Below, piece after piece: positions 13,982 to 19,844 of a stretch of 19,844 bases of DNA (the first letter of the stretch is position 1; every line of letters begins with the position of its first letter). Source of the stretch: Sphingomonas bacterium (GTDB lineage: Bacteria > Pseudomonadota > Alphaproteobacteria > Sphingomonadales > Sphingomonadaceae). A program made the translations under genes and the position numbers. The stretch spans positions 1-19,844 of the forward strand of contig NZ_CAHJWX010000008.1 in NCBI RefSeq assembly GCF_903643065.1. Direction: 5' to 3'. The notes under the pieces are model-generated. The model was not told where the DNA came from and searched no databases. It saw only the letters and a program-made list of their open reading frames with translations.

Positions 13982-16900
13982 TCAGAAAGCGAGACGAACC
14001 CCTGCTGAATAGCGCGCATCGAGCTTCTGCACCAGATTGATGTTACTCTCCGACCGGAGATGTTGGCTACGGTTTTCACCGGTAATGTTGATACCTTCGA
14101 AGAACACTGCGACGTTCTTGGTGATGGCATAGCTTGAGCTGAGATCAAGCTGTCCGAAGGAATCGGTGTAGGTCGGGTTCACTCCGGACGACGACAGAAA
14201 CCCGTCCCGCCAGTTGTAGGCAGCGCGGACCTGAATGCCATTCTTGTCATAGAACAGCACCGCGTTGGCGCTGTTGGACAGGCCTTCGATCGCAAACTGC
14301 GCCGGTGAGACGCTGGCAGGCAGCGTGTTGTTATAGTCACGATTGCCATTGACAATCGTGTAGTTAAGAATCGTACCAAATCCAGTTTGCCAAAAGTTGT
14401 GCTGGATCGCAAACTCGAAACCGTTGAAAGTCGCCGTCTGATCGCTGTTACTTGGCGTCGTGATAACGAAATTGACCGAAGGGTCGCCCGGACCGGCGAG
14501 CAACTGTCCCTGCGCCCCGACGAACGCAGGAAAGTTGGTTTGGTAGTAATTCTGTATTTGCGCAATCGTGGCGTTGGCACCAAGTGCGGAGAGCGCCGCC
14601 TGGTAGCGCGGTCCATTCGTGGTCACGCCGTTAAAGGTCGTCGTCGGCGCGGCGATGCCAGGTATCGCCGTGTTGAGTTGCGTCGAACTGATGTAGTTCG
14701 ACACATCCTTGTGGAAATACCCGATCGAAATATAGCTCTCGTTGCCGTAATACCATTCTGCCGACAGATCGACGTTCTTCGATTTGAAGGGGATGAGGCC
14801 GGGGTTGCCGACCGAACCGGTGCCGCCGCCGACGCGGAACAGCGTGTCGAGCCGCCGCCCGCCCTGCAGATTATCGTAGGTCGCGCGCGTAATCGTGTGG
14901 CTGTACGACGCGCGCAGCTTGACGCCTGCCAAAGGTTGAATGTCGAAGTCCACCGCTGGCAGCCAGTTGTCGTACGAACCCTTGAACGTAGTGAAGCCCT
15001 GGCCGTTGAACAGGACATTGAACTCATTCTGAGAATTTTGCTGCCCGCCGACCGGCGTCGGCACCAGCGCGGTCGCCGACACGTCGGTGCTTTCATAGCG
15101 AACGCCGGCGATCAGATGACCCGGACGCGAGAACAGGTCAAACTTGCCATTGAATTGGAAATAGGGCGAGATTGTCTTTTCATGCACGCCGGAGTCAGTG
15201 GTGTAAGGCAATAGACATTGCAGGTTGCCGCCGCACGTCTTGTACACCCGATCGGTCAGCGCGAGCGCGGTCGGTAGGTCGAAGGTGTAGAACGCTTTGA
15301 CGATGTTAGGATCGTTGGCGCCGCTGATCCCCGAGAACTTGTCTGGAATGCTGACAAGATTGAAGATGCTGTCTGGAAGCAGCGTCGCCGCCGCAGCGCG
15401 CTGGGCGTCCGTGCCGCCGCCGGCACCGCCCCAGGTGTCGTTCTGCAGCACGCTGTAGGCGGAGCGAACCTTGTTGTCGGTGTACTCGAAACCCCAGTCG
15501 AGGCTGTCGAGGAAGCCGTCATGGTGGTCGTAATGACCCGACAGCTTGATCTGGTTGATCTCGTCGCGCTCGTAGCTGTTGCGGAACGCGTTGCCAGTCG
15601 GCACAATGTTCGCCGGGTTTAGCGGATCGATGCCCGGATACATGGCGAACGAGATGACGGGCAGCTTGTTCGCGAAGTTGATCGTCTGCGTCTGGATGCC
15701 GAACACCGCCGTGCCGAACGAATTGCTGTTGCCATAGGGGCTGTTGGGCTTGGATTCAGCGGTCGAGTGATGACCGTCGAGCGCGATCGTGACGCCGCCC
15801 GGGCCAGCCCAGGTCAGATTGCCGCCGGTCGACTTGTTTTCGCTGCGATAGGCGGTCTGCGAGGCCGAATAGGCGAGATCCTTGGTCTCGGCGGCTTGGA
15901 AGCGCTCGGTGTAGAAGATGGGGCCGGCAATCGGTCCGTTGGTCCAGGCGCTCGACGTGTCGTTGTGGTTGTACCAAATGCCGACGCTGTCGTCGCGGAT
16001 GGCGACGGTGTTGCGCGAATAGGTGAAGTCGACCGTGCCGGTCAGGCTGTCGGTCGGTCGGAATTGCAGAACCGCTTGACCGTTGATGCGCTGGCGTCGG
16101 CCGTCCACGACATCGTAGCCGGCGTTCTGCGGCACCTGATAGACGTCGGTCGCCTTGGGCCGGTTCTGGATGTTGCGGTAGTCGCTAAGATTGCCGGTCG
16201 CGGGATTCGCGACCTGACCGGGCTGGGCGAGCGAGCCCCAATTGTTCTCCGAACCGAGATAGCCGTCGCGAAAGCCGACGTTCACTGAATTCTGACTGAA
16301 GTGGCGCACCTGGTAGGCGCCGTCGATCAGGATGCCGATCCGGTCGTCGGCGAATGTATCGGAGAAGATGCCGGAGATCTCCGGCGTCACGTCCTTGTGG
16401 CCGTTCTGCGACGTGTCGTAGACGCCCTTGGCGGTCAACGAGCCGCGGATGCCCATCTTGTCGAACGGGCGCGGCGTGCGGATGTTGATCGTAGCCCCGA
16501 TCCCACCCGAGGGCACCGTCGCACGGCCCGACTTGTAGACCTCCAGCGCCGCGACGCCTTCCGACGCGAGATTGGCGAAATCGAACGATCGCGAGGCCGG
16601 CGCGCCGTTGCCGTCGCCAATCGTCGTCGTCGGCATCTGCCGGCCGTTGAGGACCACGAGGTTGTAGTTCGGACCGAAGCCGCGGACGGTGACGAACTGC
16701 CCCTCGCCGTTCTGGCGATCGATCGACACACCCGTGATACGCTGCAGCGACTCGGCAAGGTTGGTATCGGGGAACTTGCCTATCTCCTCGGCGGAGATGG
16801 CGTCGACGACGCCCTGCCCGTCACGCTTCAGTTCGATCGAGCGACGAAGGCTGGCGCGGATGCCAGTGACGACGACATCGTCGGCGACGGGCGCACCCAC

Positions 16901-17104
16901 ACTCGCGTTGGTGCCGTCGGTAACCGCGGTGCTCTGGGTGGTTGAGGCGGTGTTGCTGCCGGTCGGCGGCGTTTGCGAAGGACCTGGCTGACCGACCGTG
17001 CTGGACGCATCCTGCGCAGCCGCCGCCGTCGCGAAGGTCGCCATGGCCAGCGCCGACGCGCCGATCGCGAACCGTGCAGCCACGCGGCCGGAGAATCCCT
17101 TCAT
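13982..17104 (-). CDS. TonB-dependent outer-membrane receptor (probable carbohydrate transporter)
   Basis: This 1040-residue active outer-membrane transporter is powered by TonB-ExbBD. It has a Sec signal peptide (about residues 1-30, ending TAAAA-QD), then a Ser/Thr/Pro/Gln-rich linker of some 45 residues, a TonB box (DDVVVTGIRASL, 75-86), a plug domain (VDAISAEEIGKFPDTNLAESLQR, VTVRGFGPNYNLVVLNGRQM, SGRATVPSGGIGATINIRTPRPF) and a long 22-strand-type barrel ending in Phe (SAGVRLAF). The length and the KFPDTNLAESLQRITGVSI plug phrase fit the Xanthomonas/Caulobacter receptor subfamily often tied to plant or algal saccharides. ATG 17104 follows AAGGAGGGG. The longer open frame to 18598 is an antisense artefact of the GH3 gene. 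It diverges from the GH3 gene across two operator-like sites, and its ligand is presumably the GH3 substrate. Confidence 0.93.
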   Translation of the reverse strand: MKGFSGRVAARFAIGASALAMATFATAAAAQDASSTVGQPGPSQTPPTGSNTASTTQSTAVTDGTNASVGAPVADDVVVTGIRASLRRSIELKRDGQGVVDAISAEEIGKFPDTNLAESLQRITGVSIDRQNGEGQFVTVRGFGPNYNLVVLNGRQMPTTTIGDGNGAPASRSFDFANLASEGVAALEVYKSGRATVPSGGIGATINIRTPRPFDKMGIRGSLTAKGVYDTSQNGHKDVTPEISGIFSDTFADDRIGILIDGAYQVRHFSQNSVNVGFRDGYLGSENNWGSLAQPGQVANPATGNLSDYRNIQNRPKATDVYQVPQNAGYDVVDGRRQRINGQAVLQFRPTDSLTGTVDFTYSRNTVAIRDDSVGIWYNHNDTSSAWTNGPIAGPIFYTERFQAAETKDLAYSASQTAYRSENKSTGGNLTWAGPGGVTIALDGHHSTAESKPNSPYGNSNSFGTAVFGIQTQTINFANKLPVISFAMYPGIDPLNPANIVPTGNAFRNSYERDEINQIKLSGHYDHHDGFLDSLDWGFEYTDNKVRSAYSVLQNDTWGGAGGGTDAQRAAAATLLPDSIFNLVSIPDKFSGISGANDPNIVKAFYTFDLPTALALTDRVYKTCGGNLQCLLPYTTDSGVHEKTISPYFQFNGKFDLFSRPGHLIAGVRYESTDVSATALVPTPVGGQQNSQNEFNVLFNGQGFTTFKGSYDNWLPAVDFDIQPLAGVKLRASYSHTITRATYDNLQGGRRLDTLFRVGGGTGSVGNPGLIPFKSKNVDLSAEWYYGNESYISIGYFHKDVSNYISSTQLNTAIPGIAAPTTTFNGVTTNGPRYQAALSALGANATIAQIQNYYQTNFPAFVGAQGQLLAGPGDPSVNFVITTPSNSDQTATFNGFEFAIQHNFWQTGFGTILNYTIVNGNRDYNNTLPASVSPAQFAIEGLSNSANAVLFYDKNGIQVRAAYNWRDGFLSSSGVNPTYTDSFGQLDLSSSYAITKNVAVFFEGINITGENRSQHLRSESNINLVQKLDARYSAGVRLAF

Positions 17105-17145
17105 CAACCCCTCCTTGACAGACGTCCACTCTCTGGACCGCCCAT

Positions 17146-17159
17146 TGATAACGTTCCCC
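17146..17159. promoter_or_regulatory. LacI-type operator candidate 1 (TGATAACGTTCCCC)
   Basis: An AACGTT-centred imperfect palindrome, 42 bases before the receptor start. It differs from the ideal TGGGAACGTTCCCA at three of 14 positions. It lies just downstream of a consensus-like TTGACA on the minus strand, where a repressor would block transcription. Confidence 0.55.
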
Positions 17160-17170
17160 TGGAACTGCAT

Positions 17171-17202
17171 CCCATCGATGTCAATCCACCGCAACCGATG
17201 GG
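17171..17202. repeat. Inverted repeat between the two operators
   Basis: CCCATCG (17171-17177) and CGATGGG (17196-17202) form a 7-bp inverted repeat with 18 bases between, lying close to midway between the two AACGTT sites. It could bind a second regulator or be chance. Confidence 0.3.
17179..17184 (-). promoter_or_regulatory. Possible -35 element (TTGACA) for the receptor gene
   Basis: A perfect TTGACA on the minus strand in the receptor/GH3 spacer. No good TATAAT-like -10 follows at the normal distance; that position abuts operator candidate 1. The assignment is tentative. Confidence 0.3.
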
Positions 17203-17221
17203 CCTCGACCCCTTGCATTGT

Positions 17222-17235
17222 TGAGAACGTTCCCA
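17222..17235. promoter_or_regulatory. LacI-type operator candidate 2 (TGAGAACGTTCCCA)
   Basis: A near-perfect palindrome; only one base departs from TGGGAACGTTCCCA. It lies about 50 bases before the GH3 start and its centre is 76 bp from that of candidate 1, so both divergent genes could be controlled together, perhaps by DNA looping. Confidence 0.6.
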
Positions 17236-17284
17236 GTTTGTGGAATGGACGAGCAAAGGACACTGATAGATCGAAGGAGAGGGC

Positions 17285-19552
17285 ATGATGGCTGCAAGGC
17301 GACAGTTCTTGGCGACGGCGGCACTGGCTAGCCTGACGGTGACGACGGCGGCCCATGTGTCGGCCGAGCCGGGCCGTCCGGCTACGGCCATCGGCGGCGA
17401 GGCGGCTGCGGCGACGCGCGCTCGGGCGCTGGTCGCCCAGCTGACGCTCGACGAGAAGATCGCCCTGGTCCACGGCCTGTTTCCGCCGCACGCGCAGGGC
17501 AAGACCAAGAACGAGCTTATTCAGGCGGCAGGCCATATCGATGGTGTGCCGCGGCTCGGCATCCCGCTGGTGCGCGAGAGCGACGCCTCGCTCGGCGTCG
17601 CCAACCAGGTCGAGCAGCGTAAGGGCGACGTCGCCACCGCGCTGCCCTCCAGCCTCGCCACCGCGGCGAGTTTCGACCCCGCGGTCGCTCGGGCGGGCGG
17701 GGTGACGATCGGTGCCGAAGCGCGCGCCAAGCGCTTCAATGTGCTGCTCGCCGGCGGCGTCAATCTCACGCGCGACCCCTTCAACGGCCGCAACTTCGAG
17801 TATTTCGGCGAGGACCCGTTGCTCGCCGGCACGATGGCGGGCGCGCACATCGCCGGCGTCCAGTCGAACCGTATCGTCTCGACCGTGAAGCACTTCGCGC
17901 TCAACGCGCAGGAGACGGGGCGCACCATTCTGGATGCGCGGATCGGCGAGGCGGCGTTGCGCATGAGTGACCTGCTGGCGTTCGAGCTGGCGATCGAGGG
18001 GGGCCATCCCGGCTCCGTGATGTGCGCCTACAACAAGGTCGGCGGCGACTGGGCGTGCGAGAATCGGCATCTGCTCACCGACGTCCTCAAGCATGACTGG
18101 AACTATCCGGGCTGGGTAATGAGCGACTGGGGCGCAGTCCACTCGACCGCCAAGGCGGCGAATGCGGGGCTCGACCAGGAGTCGGGACAGGAACTCGACG
18201 ACCATATCTGGTTCGACGACGCGCTGAAGACCGATGTCGAGGCGGGGCGTGTTCCTATGGCGCGGCTCGACGACATGGTCGCGCGTTATTTGACGGGGCT
18301 GATCGCGACAGGCGCTTACGACACGCCGGTGCCCGACACGCCGGTGGCGATCGACTATGCCGGCCATGCGCAGGTCGCCCAGCGCGCCGCCGAGGCCGGC
18401 ATCGTGCTGCTCAAGAACGATGCCGGCACGCTGCCGCTGGCGGCGCGGGCGCGGCGCATCGTCGTGATCGGCGGCCACGCGGATGTCGGCGTGCTGTCGG
18501 GCGGCGGGTCGAGCCAGGTGCGCTCGGTCGGCGGCGTGCCGATCGAGATCCCGCTGACCAGCGGAGCGGCCGCCTCCTTCGCGCGCGTGACCTATCACTC
18601 GTCCTCGCCGCTGAAGGCGCTCAAGGCCGAGCTGCCCCGCGCGCGGATTGACTATCTCGACGGCAGCGACCCCGCCGCGGCCACGGCGGCCGCGCGCGCC
18701 GCCGACGTCGCGATCGTCATCGCCACGCAGTGGACGACCGAGGCCCAGGACGTGCCGACCATCGCCTTGCCCGACAACCAGGACGCGCTGATCGCGGCGG
18801 TGGCGGCCGCGCAGCCCAGGACCGTCGTCGTGCTGGAAAATGGCGGGCCGGTGCTGATGCCATGGATCGACCGCGTCCCCGCGGTGGTCGAGGCCTGGTA
18901 TCCCGGCCAGCGCGGCGGCGAGGCGGTCGCCGGCGTCCTGACCGGGCGGGTCAACCCGGCTGGCCGCCTGCCGATCACCTTTCCCGCCGACGCCGGCCAG
19001 CCGCCCCGCCCCTCTCCGGTCGGGCTCGATCGACTGACGGCGACGCAGGCGGAGGCGGCGGGCGACCCCGGTCAGGCGGGCAAGGCGACGCCGCAGGGCT
19101 TCCCTGTCGACTACCGCGAGGGTGCCGATGTCGGCTATCGCTGGTACGAGCGCCAGGGGCTAAAGCCGCTCTTCCCGTTCGGCCATGGCCTTGGCTATTC
19201 CAGCTTCGCCTATGCGCGGCCGAGCGTCGGCGGCGGCCGCGAGCTGGTGGTGTCGTTCGACGTGACGAACACCGGCGAAGTGGCGGGGTCGGACGTGCCG
19301 CAGGTCTATGTCGCGCGTGCAGACAGCAAGGCATCGATGCGACTTGCCGCCTATACCCGCGTCACCTTGCGGCCCGGCGAGACGCGGCGGGTGACGCTGA
19401 CCGCCGAGCCGCGGGTGATCGCCGACTATGACCCGGCGTTGCCCGGCTGGCGGATCGCCGGCGGCCGTTACCGCGTCGCCATCGCGCACGATGCTGCCGA
19501 TCGGAGGCAGATGCTGACGACGACGCTCACGCCGGCGACGATGAAGCCGTAG
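17285..19552 (+). CDS. Glycoside hydrolase family 3, exported beta-glucosidase-like
   Basis: This 755-residue GH3 enzyme would release terminal beta-linked sugars from oligosaccharides, most likely in the periplasm. The N-terminus MMAARRQFLATAALASL has a twin-arginine RRxFL motif followed by a hydrophobic stretch and an AxA-like cut site (HVSAEP), pointing to Tat export. The TIM-barrel domain contains STVKHFALNAQETGR and the nucleophile Asp281 (GWVMSDWGAVHS). The second domain begins near AAEAGIVLLKNDAGTLPL and probably carries the acid/base Glu486 (WTTEAQDVPTIALP). A C-terminal fibronectin-III-like domain follows (FDVTNTGEVAGSDVPQVYV). The ribosome site AAGGAGAGGG is next to tandem ATGs (17285/17288). 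It is divergent from the TonB receptor, so the two are probably co-induced. Beta-glucosidase and beta-xylosidase activity cannot be separated by eye. Confidence 0.92.
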   Translation: MMAARRQFLATAALASLTVTTAAHVSAEPGRPATAIGGEAAAATRARALVAQLTLDEKIALVHGLFPPHAQGKTKNELIQAAGHIDGVPRLGIPLVRESDASLGVANQVEQRKGDVATALPSSLATAASFDPAVARAGGVTIGAEARAKRFNVLLAGGVNLTRDPFNGRNFEYFGEDPLLAGTMAGAHIAGVQSNRIVSTVKHFALNAQETGRTILDARIGEAALRMSDLLAFELAIEGGHPGSVMCAYNKVGGDWACENRHLLTDVLKHDWNYPGWVMSDWGAVHSTAKAANAGLDQESGQELDDHIWFDDALKTDVEAGRVPMARLDDMVARYLTGLIATGAYDTPVPDTPVAIDYAGHAQVAQRAAEAGIVLLKNDAGTLPLAARARRIVVIGGHADVGVLSGGGSSQVRSVGGVPIEIPLTSGAAASFARVTYHSSSPLKALKAELPRARIDYLDGSDPAAATAAARAADVAIVIATQWTTEAQDVPTIALPDNQDALIAAVAAAQPRTVVVLENGGPVLMPWIDRVPAVVEAWYPGQRGGEAVAGVLTGRVNPAGRLPITFPADAGQPPRPSPVGLDRLTATQAEAAGDPGQAGKATPQGFPVDYREGADVGYRWYERQGLKPLFPFGHGLGYSSFAYARPSVGGGRELVVSFDVTNTGEVAGSDVPQVYVARADSKASMRLAAYTRVTLRPGETRRVTLTAEPRVIADYDPALPGWRIAGGRYRVAIAHDAADRRQMLTTTLTPATMKP

Positions 19553-19604
19553 CGCTGATCGTCAGTCGGATTGAAGGATCGGGCGGCCTGCGGCACAGGG
19601 CGAC

Positions 19605-19844
19605 ATGACGCTCCGGCTTCGTCGACCGATCGGCTTGCCGCTGGCTTGCGCGCTCGCTTATGCCGGCGTGGTTGTCGGCTACACGCCATTACTAACGGTG
19701 CTGCTGCCGATTGAGGTGGCGCGGACCGCTGGCGAGGGCCGGTACGCGTCGCTGGCGCTGGTGCTGGCCGTCGGCGCGGTGACGGCGGGGGGCGCAAACC
19801 TGGCGTTCGGCTGGCTCAGCGACCGGTCGCGGCGGCGCGGCGGC
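19605..19844 (+). CDS. MFS transporter, N-terminal fragment (runs off the window)
   Basis: An open frame of 80 codons from ATG 19605 continues past the window end. It has two hydrophobic segments (LACALAYAGVVVGYTPLLTVLLP and SLALVLAVGAVTAGGANLAF) followed by GWLSDRSRRRGG, the MFS loop 2-3 signature. It starts 52 bases after the GH3 stop on the same strand, so it may be co-transcribed with it. It is a different MFS family from the FucP-like permease at 6690. The ribosome site is weak (AGGGCG). The substrate is unknown. Confidence 0.75.
   Translation, partial: MTLRLRRPIGLPLACALAYAGVVVGYTPLLTVLLPIEVARTAGEGRYASLALVLAVGAVTAGGANLAFGWLSDRSRRRGG

Noticed and set aside
17153..17165. GTTCC-CCT-GGAAC inverted repeat next to operator candidate 1
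   Set aside because: It shares bases with the operator and is short, so I could not separate it from the AACGTTCCC motif itself.
17105..18598. N-terminal extension making the TonB receptor about 1540 residues
   Set aside because: The extension runs antisense to the GH3 gene and across the promoter region; the signal peptide and ribosome site place the start at 17104.
1..19844. CRISPR arrays, tRNA or rRNA genes, phage attachment sites
   Set aside because: I saw no regularly spaced repeats, tRNA-like cloverleaf ends or rRNA-like stretches on either strand; this was by eye only.

Overview
The window is GC-rich bacterial chromosomal DNA. It most resembles a sphingomonad (Alphaproteobacteria, Sphingomonadales; Sphingomonas-like). 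This rests on a long TonB-dependent receptor of the Xanthomonas/Caulobacter/Sphingomonas type, linked tryptophan-halogenase, SapC and cupin genes, and an IS427-like insertion sequence. The assignment is inferred from gene content and protein style, not from a marker gene.

Layout, left to right. (a) 2-471: the C-terminal part of a short-chain dehydrogenase, broken by an apparent one-base deletion. (b) 622-1466: an IS5/IS427-like element whose transposase needs a -1 frameshift; it sits in the stop codon of the next gene without destroying it. (c) 1466-4091, minus strand: an outer-membrane porin-like beta-barrel protein and, upstream of it, a CPA2 cation/proton antiporter. (d) 4278-5008, plus strand: a Phd/YefM-type antitoxin and PIN-domain toxin pair with operator-like palindromes. 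(e) 4983-8009: flavin-dependent halogenase 1 (minus) divergent from a FucP/GluP-type sugar permease (plus). (f) 8012-13880, minus strand: a tightly packed operon running halogenase 3 > SapC-family protein > FIH-like cupin > halogenase 2 > LacI-type regulator, with start/stop overlaps at the first three junctions and a 5-nt gap at the last. (g) 13982-17104, minus strand: a TonB-dependent receptor followed by a hairpin terminator. (h) 17285-19552, plus strand: a Tat-exported GH3 glycosidase divergent from the receptor, then the first 80 codons of an MFS transporter cut by the window end.

Regions e to h read as one carbohydrate-utilisation locus. The receptor would import an oligosaccharide across the outer membrane, the GH3 enzyme would cleave it in the periplasm, and the FucP-like permease would take up the monosaccharide. 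The LacI-type protein probably controls the set through two AACGTT-centred operators in the receptor/GH3 divergent promoter.

The odd part is the passenger set: three different flavin-dependent halogenases, a SapC protein and an iron-binding FIH-like cupin, co-transcribed with the sugar regulator. Such genes are known to lie near TonB receptors in Xanthomonas, Brevundimonas and sphingomonads, but their physiological substrate is not established to my knowledge. This is the best candidate here for an undescribed system.
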